The notes below the pieces were generated by a model that had not been told where the DNA came from, searched no databases, and worked only from the letters and a program-made list of their open reading frames with translations. Source: Rhabditoides inermis (taxonomy: Eukaryota; Nematoda; Chromadorea; Rhabditida; Rhabditidae). Taken from it: a DNA stretch of 64,000 bases. How positions within the stretch are numbered: position 1 is the stretch's first letter; the number at the start of each line of letters is the position of its first letter. The stretch is from positions 185,001-249,000 of the forward strand of contig CAWZYM010000440.1 in the NCBI GenBank assembly GCA_963966185.1, given 5' to 3'. Positions 24,461 to 34,500 of this stretch are shown here, piece by piece. The position numbers and the translations under genes were made by a program.

Positions 24461-25270
24461 CTAAGTATATACTCATAACATAACTTTAAACAACAACTTT
24501 GAACTCAGTACTCGATCTAGTACACGTTAGATACCTAATAAATGAGATTTGTACTTGCTTATTTTTTTTACTTGTTTTCATGTCAAATAAGCAATGAAAT
24601 AGAACTGAGTACTTTGTATACTACACGTTAAAGACTTTAAAAACACATTTCTGAATTGTTTACAAAGTTGTTTACTTGTTTACTTCACTTGTAAACAACA
24701 AATATGAACTCAGTACTTGGTCTAGTATACGTTAGATATCTTTAAAATGAGATTTGTGGTTGTTCCCGTTCTTGTTTACTTGTGTACAAGCCAAATAAAC
24801 AACAAAATCGAACTGAGTACTTTGTGTACTATATGTTAAAGACCTTTAAAACATATTTCTGAGTTGTTTACAAACTTGGTTACTTGTTTACTTCACTTGT
24901 AAACAACAAATATGAACTCAGTACTTGGTCTAGTACACGTTAGATACCTTTAAAATGAGATTTGAAGTTGTTTATTTATTTGTTTACTTGTTTACATCAG
25001 AAACAAACAACAAAATCGAACTCAGTAATTTGTGTACTACATGTTAGAGACCTTTAAAAAACCTTTCTGAGTTGTTTACATACTTGTTTACTTGTTTACT
25101 TCAGTTGTAAACAACAAATCTGACCTCAGTACTTGGTCTAGTACACGTTAGATACCTTAAAAATGAGATTTGGAGTTGTTTACTTATTTGTTTATTTGTT
25201 TACTGTTGTTGTTTACCAAAAAATTGAACTTGTTTACTTGTTACCTGTACCGAGTTTGAACCTTTTAGCT
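24460..25270. repeat. repeat family E array
   Basis: Alternating ~100-bp half-units; full units about 200 bp. Confidence 0.9.
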
Positions 25271-25720
25271 CAAAAACCGAACCAAATTATTAAAATGAAT
25301 GTGATTCTGAGTAATTAAAAGTGACATTTAAAAAAAAATTAAAATTCAAAAAATAGATAAAAAAAATCTGGAAAAATTCACAGTGAAAGGTGTTAAGGTA
25401 CTGATAATTAAATTACAGAATCCAGCTCTCAACTCTCGCTCAGTAAAAAGTTACAGGGGTGCAAAATTTTTACCAAATATGGAATATGCAAATGAGGTGT
25501 CAAAGAAACGATTGCGTGCCAGACCCCAACCATGTTTAACCCCAAAAGGAGAGCCCTGAGAGTCTACTCAGTATTGAGTTCTGAGACTGGACAGACACCA
25601 TAGGAAATTTTAGGGGGGGGAGAGAGGCGACCGGAGGCTCGCTTCGCTCGCCTCCGGCCGCTAGTGGCGGCGCTTCGCGCCGCGTTTGCTCCAAGGCTCG
25701 CGCGCCTTCGGCGCGCTCGC
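25270..25720. repeat. degenerate G-like module and hairpin terminus
   Basis: An AT-rich segment with ATATGCAAATGAGGTGTC, then GGACAGACACCATAGGAAAT, a G8 tract and the hairpin trio. CTAG before the first hairpin is lost here. Confidence 0.8.
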
Positions 25721-26085
25721 TTTTCCGCTGTATAACCTCCACATATATACTCATAACATAACTTTAAACAACAACTCTGAAATCAGTTCCCGGTCTAGAA
25801 CACGTAGGATACCTATAAAATGAAATTTGTACTTGTTTACTTTTTTGTTTACTTGTTTACATCAGGAACAAACAACACAATCAAACTCTGTACTTTGTGT
25901 ACTTCATGTTAAAGATCCTAAAACACATTTCTGAGTTGTTTTCGCCATAGGAAATTTTAGGGGGAGAGAGAGGCGACTAGCGGCCGGAGGCTCGCTTCGC
26001 TCGCCTCCGGCCGCTAGTGGCGGCGCTTCGCGCCGCGTTTGCTTCAAGGCTCGCGCGCCTTCGGCGCGCTCGCCTTTCCGCTGTA
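25720..26085. repeat. truncated E unit and hairpin terminus
   Basis: Only two E half-units lie between two termini. The E sequence stops in GAGTTGTTTTCGCCATAGGA, a direct deletion junction between family E and the CCATAG box. The hairpin trio is at 25978-26075. Confidence 0.82.
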
Positions 26086-27075
26086 TAACCTCTAAAAATA
26101 TACTCATAACATAACTTTAAACAACAACTCTGAACTCAGTACCCGGTCTAGTACACGTTAGATACCTATTAAATGAGATTTGTACTTGTTTACTTTTTTG
26201 TTTACTTGTTTGCATGCCGAATAAACAATAAAATCGAACTGAGTACTTTGTATACTACATGTTAGAGACCTTTAAAACACTTTTCTGAGTTGTTTACAAA
26301 GTTGTTTACTTGTTTACTTCACTTGTAAACAACAAATATGAACTCAGCAGTTGGTCAAGTACACGTTAGATACCTTTAAAATGAAATTTGGAGTTGTTTA
26401 CAAGTTTGTTTACTTGTTTACTTTTCATGTAAACAACTAATTTGAACTCAGTACATGGTCTAGTACACGTTAGATACCTCTGAAATGAAATTTTATGTTG
26501 TTTACTTCTTTGTTTACTTGTTGTCATGAGTTGTTTACTATCATAAATGTACTTGTGTTCTTGTGTTATGGTATGAGTATGCAGTGTCCACCTTGAAAAC
26601 TAACAAAGTTATTAAAGTTTCCGAGATTGTTTACATAATTTGTTTACTTGTTTACTTGTTTACATAAAATGTTTACTAAAAGTTTTGTCTTAGTTAGGTT
26701 GTTGTATGGTGTGAATATGAACTCTCTACCTCAATTCGTTCTTGAGTTATAGTGAAAAGTTTGTTTTCGAGTCAAAGTCCAAAGTTCCTCTCGTGGAACC
26801 CATATAAGGAGTTATGCAAATGAGATGTCTGATTTATGCTGACGTTCCAGGGACCATAGAACCTTAACTCTGAAAGGGCATCTCTTAGTCGAGTTCCGTA
26901 AGAGCTGTACCTCAGCTGACAAACAGAGTCCATAGGAAATTTTAGGGGGGGAGAGTGGCGAACTAGCGGGCCGGAGGCTCGCTGCGCTCGCCTTCGGCCG
27001 CTAGTGGCGGCGCTTCGCGCCGCGTTTGCTCCAAGGCTCGCGCGCCTTCGGCGCGCTCGCCTTTCCGCTGTATAA
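26085..27075. repeat. E array, module G and hairpin terminus
   Basis: A complete composite unit: E half-units, then AACCCATATAAGGAGTTATG, ATGCAAATGAGATG, GCTGACAAACAGAGTCCATA, GGAAATTTTAGGGGGGG and the hairpin trio (one arm mutated to CGCCTTCGGCCG). It is the best model of one unit, about 1 kb. Confidence 0.85.
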
Positions 27076-27149
27076 CCTCTAAATATATACTCATAACATA
27101 ACTTTACACAACAACTCTGAACTCAGTATCCGGTCTAGTACACGTTAGA

Positions 27150-27490
27150 TTTTTTTTAAAAAGTACTCGGCGTAAAGAGATGAACTTTATCTTAACCCAA
27201 TCCAGTAAAAGTACATCTATAAAACGTTTACAAATACAAACACAAACCTGCACATCGCTCTCTCTTCTCTCTCTATCTCTCTCTCTCTTCCCTCTCCTAT
27301 CCTATGTTTTTTTACTGAATTCTTCTCTGTTCATGTCGTTGTGGTAACTTGTTAGCAACAACAACATAACATTTCAGTATGCGCAGGTTTGTGTTAGTTT
27401 TTGTAAACGTTTTATAGATGTACTTTTACTGGATTGGGTTAAGACAAAGTTAATCTCTTTACGCCGAGTACTTTTTAAAAAAAATATATG
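27150..27490. repeat. inverted-repeat element
   Basis: The left arm TTTAAAAAGTACTCGGCGTA..CATCTATAAAACGTTTAC (27160-27250) is matched in inverse by 27380-27480. The loop holds CT-rich DNA. No TSD or ORF is seen. Confidence 0.75.
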
Positions 27491-28290
27491 TGCTTTTGTT
27501 GAATTTCAAAGAAATTCCGATATGTGCTGAACTACATATGACTATTCATCTGGACTGGATTATATCAAATTTATCCATCTATCTTCTTCTGTTCTCTTCC
27601 TCCCTCTGTTCCTTCTATCTCGCTCAGCTCTCACTCAATGTTATTCCACTTTTTGCTCTCTCTCCCTCTCTCTCTCCTCTATCTCGCTTTCTCTCTCTCT
27701 ATCTATCTATCTCTCTTTCTTTCTTTCCATCTCTCTCTTTTTTTCTTTTCATCTCTCTCTTTCTCTTTCTTTCCATCTCTCTCTTTGTCATTCTCTCTCC
27801 ATCTTTCTCTGCCCATCTCTCTCAATATCTGCCATTATCTCTCTTATATCTGCCCTTTTCTTTCTTCTTTCTCCCATGCACCACACGTCACAACGTATTC
27901 ACGGATCGCCGTTACGTTTCACAAAAAGTTTTTCCAACATATTTTCTCACTACCAGTCGCCTTTTGCGCTCTTCCTCCTGATTAAAGTTGGCGGGATCAA
28001 AACAATGTAAACCCGGCGCGCATTAGATGCTGGCGGCGGCGGGACACGAAACACGCTGGCCTTTCGCCTAGTGCGCGCGCGGGATCGCGCATAACTTCTT
28101 TCAGAGAAGAGATACAAAGATGCCGTCGACCAGTGATCTGGCCTACGGAACGGTGCGGATCTAACTAGCATGATTTGGACGAGTTCACATTGTTGATAAT
28201 ATGACCTTTGGATATCGCTTCTTGAGATTTCTGGCGCGAGCCTTTTCCTAAGCCAAAAGAGAGGGCGCTGCGCGCCCTCTCTAATACCTA
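27490..28290. repeat. CT-rich tract and repeat module K copy 1
   Basis: 27600-27880 is imperfect (CT)n and its two Ser/Leu/Phe frames are artefacts. 28015-28290 is module K: CAGAGAAGAGATACAAAGAT, GTGATCTGGC, TCTGGCGCGAGCC and the palindrome AGGGCGCTGCGCGCCCT. A second copy is split across 29610-30485. Confidence 0.8.
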
Positions 28291-28600
28291 TTAAATGAGA
28301 TGTGTACTTGTTTACTTTTTTGTTTACTTGTTTACATGTCAAATAAAACAATAAAATCGAACTGAGTACTTTGTATACTACACGTTAGAGACCTTTAAAA
28401 CACATTTCTGACTCGTTTACAAAGTTGTTTACTTGTTTACTTCACTTGTTACCAACATATATGAACTCAGTACTTGGTCTAGTACACGTTAGATACCTTT
28501 AAAATAGGATTTGGAGTTGTTTACTTCTATGTTTACTTGTTTACTGTTGTTGTTTACCAAATTTTTTAAACTTGTTCATTTGTTACTTGTATATAAGTTT
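28290..28600. repeat. repeat family E fragment
   Basis: Three half-units with TTGTTTACTTGTTTAC tracts, joined directly to module K. Confidence 0.85.
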
Positions 28601-28930
28601 CGTAGTAACTATGAATACGTTTTTTACTCACTTTTTTCAAGCCAATGCACGTGATTCCTGCCCACAGCCGCTTTTCGTCAGCTCGGTAAAAAAACTGGCA
28701 GCTACGTTCAACTCATTCGTAATAGTGAGGCAAATAGAGTAATAGAGACGCAAATATTAGTAAATATGCTTGCGGGCCAATTTCCATGTTTTTCCAACAT
28801 AATGTGAAAACATTTCTCTCGACTCCTATACTCCTATTTATCTTCATCGTCAACTGTTTTTAACCTTGAAAGAGCAAGTTTGTGTTAGTTTTCATGTTCA
28901 GGTGTTTACGATTTGATTTTTTTAAAATTA
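28600..28930. other. unassigned intergenic sequence
   Basis: I see no ORF, repeat unit or RNA signal here beyond a CAAATAGAGTAATAGAG mini-duplication near 28735. Confidence 0.4.
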
Positions 28931-29610
28931 ATAATATATGCATGCGCTTTTCTTAAATCAGGATAACACAAACAACTTTTTTTTACGGAAGTACTTTTTA
29001 AAAGATAATATATGTACTTTTGTTGAACTTCATAGAAATTTTCTCTCTCATCTTCATACATGTTCTTCTCTCATTGTTTCATCAATTTCATTTCGAATTG
29101 ATTCAATATTCTCTCTCTTTCTCCCCCTCTCCCCCTCTCCCTCTCCCCCTCTCCCTTTCTCCATCTCCCCCTCCCTCTCCCCCTCTCCCTCTCCCCCTCT
29201 CCCTTTCTCTCTCTCCCCCTCCCTCTCTCCCCCTCCCCCTCTCTCCCTCTTTCCCTCTCTCCCCCTCTCCCCCTCTCCCCCTTTCTCTCTCTCCCTCACC
29301 ATCTCTCCCTCTCCCTCTCCCTCTCCCCCTCCCCTCCCCCTCTCCCCCTCTTTCTCTCCCCCTCTCCTCCTCTCCCCCTCTCCCCCTCCCTCTCCCTCTC
29401 CCTCTCCCTCTCCCTTTCCCTCTCCCCCTCTCCCCCCTCTCTCTCTCTCCCTCTCCCCCTCTCTCTCTCTCCCTCTCCCCCTCTCCCTCTCCCCCTCTCC
29501 CTCTCCCCCTCTCCCCCCCCTCTCTCTCTCTCTCTCTCCCTCTCCCTCTCCCCCTCGCACTCTTGTGCTGCTTCTCTGCAAAGAACATACACTCTACGCA
29601 TGATCTAGCC
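28930..29610. repeat. long CCCCTCTCCCTCT microsatellite
   Basis: 29108-29555 is a (CCCTCT/CTCT)n tract, open in all three frames on one strand and as Gly/Arg/Glu frames on the other, without initiation or composition signs of a gene. The 5' part (28935-29080) resembles 27480-27560. Confidence 0.92.
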
Positions 29611-30485
29611 GTCCGCGCTCTCTGATAACAGCGTGCTCTCTGCGCGCACTCTTATTGCCTGCGCCCGCCCGGCAGACGATAACGAAAGCGAGCATCCAGC
29701 AGCGTGACGGGAACCACGGACCCACACACACGCTGGCCTGTCGCATACTGAGCGCGCGCGATCGCTCATAACTTCGTTCAGAGAAGAGATACAAAGATGC
29801 CCGCAACAAGTGATCTGGCGTACGGAACGGTGCGAATCATAATAACATGATTTAAATAAGATCACATGGTTGCTATGGGTACCTTTTAAAGGAAAATACC
29901 ACTCTAAATTTCATGTCATGGATTCTTTTCGAATTAGTAGTATGAACATGCCAAATTTCGGTGAATACGAAATTGTATTTCCCAGTTTACAAAACATAAC
30001 TTCTCAAAAAATTGTTAGTGAACAATGATCCAATGGAACTCAAACGCGTATTTTACCAGAAAACGAGTTATCTTTTCACTTTTACATGGTTCAGAGAAAC
30101 TGTGAACAATAGAAATACTTAATAGATATCGAGAGTATAAAATAACAAACGTGAAACCAACTTCGAAAACGAAACGTGCGACCCACAACTTTTCGTAGTG
30201 TATGGGACTGCCCCCGGTCTGCGCGCACACTCCGCGAGTGTGCGCGCAGACCGGGGGCAATCCCATACACTACAAAATTTACGAACACCTATTTTACATG
30301 ATCTGTTCATTTTCAGCATACATTTTATTCATGAAAAGAGATCGTATTTTCATATATTTTCACGTGCTAGTTGTAGTTTATTCACAAAATTTAAAGTGGT
30401 ATGCTCCTTTAAAATAGCTAACAGAAAATTCTGGCGCGAGCCTTATTTTAACTCAAAAGAGAGGGCGCTGCGCGCCCTATCTAAT
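29610..30485. repeat. module K copy 2, interrupted by a TIR element
   Basis: Module K sequence (GAGAAGAGATACAAAGAT, GTGATCTGGCGTACGGAACG) runs to about 29878 and resumes at 30425 with TTCTGGCGCGAGCC and the GGGCGCTGCGCGCCC palindrome. Confidence 0.8.
29884..30414. mobile_element. TIR element inserted in module K, with a 40-bp GC palindrome
   Basis: The terminal inverted repeat TTTTAAAGGAAAATACCACT is matched by AGTGGTATGCTCCTTTAAAA at the other end. Inside, 30196-30278 is a near-perfect hairpin with arms around GCCCCCGGTCTGCGCGCACA and loop CGC. There is no transposase, so it is non-autonomous. Confidence 0.75.
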
Positions 30486-30524
30486 GCACTGTACAGGAAA
30501 CCATCCTTCATCACAACAAACGAT

Positions 30525-30650
30525 TATATCGTAGTCTTTTCATTTTATTATGAAAAAACAATTTCAAAAAAAATATATCAACACTATTGAATCTTGCGAG
30601 ACAAAAAAGACGAGAAAATAATAAGAGAACGAGACAACGTTAAACACTTC

Positions 30651-30681
<31 letters not shown>

Positions 30682-31256
30682 AGAAATTCATTAAATGAAG
30701 AAAACACGCGCGAAGGGAGAAAGAACTGGTGTAAATCACTATCGATTGACTTCGAAACGAAGCGAGAGGGGGAGAGAAAGCAGGGCTGTCGATCGATCAA
30801 TCTATCGACATTCAAATAGGACCGAACCGAGAAAGAAGGCACAAGTCAGACACAACACTAATCCAAGAACATGAGACGAGTTAGTAAAACAACAGAGATG
30901 TGAAGATGAAAAAGTGATAAGAATGAGAGAAATCACACCCGCACACTCACACACCACTCACTCCTCCCCAATTCCAAATAAGCAACACTAGAACCGAGAT
31001 AGAAACACTCTGTGTGAAAGAGGGGGAAACGAGGGTGACCGAGACACAATAGAGATATTCTAAATATATAGTAATCATAGAACACAATGCAATACTCTCT
31101 ACACCTGAAGGCGCTACGCATATAGATATCTCTGCTCTCTGTTTCTCTCTCACTCTCTCTCTTATCTGATCACAGTAGGAAACGCAGCGGATACGAAACG
31201 GGGACATTATGCTCTGAGGTAGTCTCTCCTCCTCCTCCTCTTGCTGCTCCTTCTCC
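30525..31256 (-). other. FBXO11 3' untranslated region (predicted)
   Basis: This is the sequence between the stop codon and the AATAAA signal. It has a purine-rich start, a GATGAT microsatellite and no convincing ORF. Its extent is inferred from the polyadenylation signal only. Confidence 0.5.
30544..30549 (-). promoter_or_regulatory. polyadenylation signal AATAAA of FBXO11
   Basis: On the minus strand AATAAA lies about 710 nt after the FBXO11 stop codon, followed by T-rich sequence. It is the first canonical signal I noticed after the stop. The predicted 3' UTR (about 31256-30525) contains an (ATG/GAT)n microsatellite at 30650-30680 and ends just before the repeat block at 30485. Confidence 0.6.
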
Positions 31257-31562
31257 TCACAGCACATTGGGAGTCTCCGTCTCGGTGGGAGTGGCCGAGT
31301 CGTACACTGTGTCGTTGTCCCGCACCTCCGTTTGCAATTTGCAGTGACGCTCCAGAGTACCCGCACCACAGTCACAGAAGAACCTACAACATGTTGCTCT
31401 CTCTCTCTCTCTCTCTCCCCACCTGTCATGTCGCACCATCTCAACCGTGTGCCCCTTGTGGCAGCAGTTGATGCAATTCACGCAGATCGCATTTCGATCT
31501 GTCGTATTGCACGTGATACACCGGTAGAAGTCGTGCATCGGGAACGAAGTACACGAACTGAC
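31257..31562 (-). CDS. FBXO11: FBXO11 exons 29-30: UBR-type zinc finger and C-terminus
   Basis: Exon 29 (31562-31423) encodes a Cys/His-rich stretch, [19 protein letters not shown] then [21 protein letters not shown]. Exon 30 (31383-31257) begins [10 protein letters not shown] and ends in an acidic/Thr tail before TGA. This is the UBR box, which in other proteins recognises N-degrons; its ligand in FBXO11 is less clear. The two exons are separated by only 39 bp with GT..AG ends. Those 39 bp have no stop and are a multiple of three, so read-through would add 13 residues inside the zinc finger. Confidence 0.95.
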   Translation of the reverse strand, partial: VSSCTSFPMHDFYRCITCNTTDRNAICVNCINCCHKGHTVEMVRHDRWGERERERATCCRFFCDCGAGTLERHCKLQTEVRDNDTVYDSATPTETETPNVL

Positions 31563-34500
31563 CTGAAACACATCATGTCATCCCCCTTACGCTTATTCTC
31601 TCTCTAACGCTCTCTCTAACTCTCTCTCTCTCTCTCTCTCTCGCTCTCTCTCTTTCTCTCTCTCAGTTGCGCTCGTACGCTGCCACTGGGCGGTTGGTTG
31701 ACCCAGGGAGTGAATATGCGCGCACCCGGGCGTTGTTCTGTGACTAGTGTTGCGTTTGGATTGAGTACTATGATTCTGATTGGATAATACTTATCGATCG
31801 ATTATTATTATTATTATTTCTTCCTCTCTCGCATCGCGCGGTCGGGTCGAAATGATCTTCCCCCAGTACCCTTGAGCAAAGCGGGGAATAGCTCATGAGA
31901 ACGCTGTCTTCCTAGCCCGTGGAGGTACACTATTGTGGATTATAATGGAAGGAAAGGAACACCCGGAGCCCCACGTCTATAATGGTATCTAATTCTAATG
32001 GATTATGGAAAGGAAACCGAATGGTTATCGACTGAATATCGATCTAATATCGACTTTCGACCTTCGACCCTACCATCCCCGTTGCTAAACTGTGTTTCTC
32101 CCAGCGCTTAGCCCTAGTGGTGTACCGTATGCACTTGTTGTATAGTCAGGATATAGCGATTCTGGATAAATGATTGATTGATTGATTGATTGATAATACT
32201 TATCACTGTTCTCTATCACGTTGCTGTTCCCATCCAGCACGTGCCATCTGATTTCGAGCATTCGTGTGTTTCCTCTGTGTCCACTGCTCGGCTTTCCTCT
32301 CACGCACTTGTTGCGCGATGCTCGTCGAAAGACCTTCGTAAGTCAGACTCGGTCAATGATTCTGCAAAGGCAATCTCTACTTCTTCCGATCTGTTTGTGT
32401 TGTGCATTGGTTCGTGCGTGGGTATTTACGGTAGCGTGTGTCTCGTCCCATGCCGGACGGCGTCCTCTCGGCCCCGCGTATTGATTGGTGACACATCGCT
32501 TTTTGATTCGCGAGATATCGATTATCGTTCCGCATTTGGTGGTGTATGCTTTACGCGATTGGGTGTGACTGTGATTGCCCGGGATTGTGGATGTCTCACT
32601 GGTCCCCTCCAGTGTTCCCCTTTCCTCCTCTCATGGTCCGCTACAATTTGTATTGACTGCCCCCGCGAGAACGAAATCACCGGTCGAAAGACTTATACAG
32701 TTGTCCCCCCTCTGGTGTATGAGAAATATGCAGTTGTCCCCCCTCTGGTGTATGAGGAATATACAGTTGTCCCCCCTCTGGTGTATGAGAAATATACAGT
32801 TGTTTCCCCTCTGGTGTATGAGGAACATACAGTTGTCCCCCCTCTGGTGTATGAGAAATATACAGGCCCCCCTCTGGTGTATGAGGAATACACAGTTGTC
32901 CCCCCTTTGGTGTATGAGGAATATACAGTTGTCCCCCCTCTGGTGTATGAGGAATATACAGTTGTCCCCCCTCTGGTGTATGAGGAATATACAGGCCCCC
33001 CTCTGGTGTATGAAGATTATCACTGACTACAGGTTGCGAGTGACACGCGAGTGGTACGCGAGTGGGTGTCATTTTGCGAGTGAGGAGCGAGTGAGACGCG
33101 AGTGGTTTGGTACGAGCAGGGGAAAAGTGCGGGGAAGAGAGGCGTGCGAGTGGCGCGCGTGTCAGCAGCGAGTCGCAATCCACTCGCGTACCACTCGCAA
33201 CCACTTTGCAAAATTTTGGAACGGGTCTCGTCGCGATTGCCCTTCTTTGCATGTGAAATACGAAATCACACATGCACTTTCGGCTGTCATAGACCGCACT
33301 TGTTTTGTTTTGTTTTTCTCGGCAATATGTTTATGTATGTATCTACTGTACGTTAATTGAACTATTGAACGTCTAGTATGTTTCCCATTTCAATATTCTC
33401 GTAGTGATTGTTTCTAATGTAGCATTTCAGTTTCGTCATATCTGTTCATGCGACTCCCAGTCGCTGCAATGACAGAACACCCGTCCTATTCCTATCATTA
33501 CCTAGAGGACTGAAGGTAAGAGACTTTCATTATCGTTCTAGAACGCTGTGTAAATCTTCACTAGACAAGACAACGAGCGGCAGAGCAGTTATGATTAGGT
33601 GAGATTGTGGTGTTTTGATGTTTTTCTAACGTTAGTTTGTCTGTCTAACTGATCTCATTTTGCAGTTGCGTCGCCTGTACACCGCCATCGTCACGATTCG
33701 CAGCTACCAAGAAATCAAACACACAGTCACCTTCAAGCAAGATCAAGATTATCTACGCATTCCCGCACACGTGATTGGATAACATTTACTGCGAGCCAAT
33801 GACTACAGTACATTTATCGATTCTGCAATGATCTGATTGTGAGACTAGTGGCAGGAGTGATTTACCCTCCACTAGTCCAAGTGATATCTGATATCAGCGT
33901 GATTTGCGCTGAGATTGATGAAATGGTATTTGATAAAGACATATTCACGTCCAAACAGAACGACGTCGATTCCAAACGAGTCGGTGGGAATCGTGCTGGC
34001 TTGATTCTGTCTCTTATTCTAGTCTCTATTCTGTGGAGCCAGGATTGGATACAGAAAAGCAAACGATTGACAAGAAGATTGAGGGTGAAAACCCGGAAGC
34101 ATTTGCAAAAGATGCAGGAAATCCTGCACCAGATTCAGCATAAACCAGTTCACAGTGATCCACTTCTATTCTATGGTGGAGGCGATGAAATGATAACAGA
34201 TGATACCGTATTCGATACGGTAAGCAAGAGAGTGAGAATGTTTGCCCCACTCGCAGCCAAAGTGAAATGCGGTGGGTGCAATTGCGTACTGATGGGTGAT
34301 GCGAGAGTGTACGCGATGGGACGACACTACCAAAAGAATGCGAAGAAAGCGTATCCCTGTCCATGGAGAGAACAAATGGACTTGAAGCCGGGAACAAAAA
34401 TTAAAATGTACATGGAATTCGTGTGCAGAGTGTGCAATGAAGTTTTTGACACAGTTGGAAATGCAACTGTACATGCGAAGAAAGAACATACAGAAATGGA

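Noticed and set aside
29020..29625. Long Pro/Ser/Leu and Gly/Glu/Arg open frames
   Set aside because: They are translations of a CCCTCT microsatellite, open in many frames at once on both strands.
30650..30680. Coding poly-Met/Asp/His run
   Set aside because: A (CAT)n/(ATG)n microsatellite inside the predicted 3' UTR.
32190..33026. Gene for a 278-aa repeat protein
   Set aside because: The frame is open because the minisatellite unit is a multiple of three; overlapping frames on both strands are equally open and the lead sequence has no homology I recognise. Kept only as a finding.
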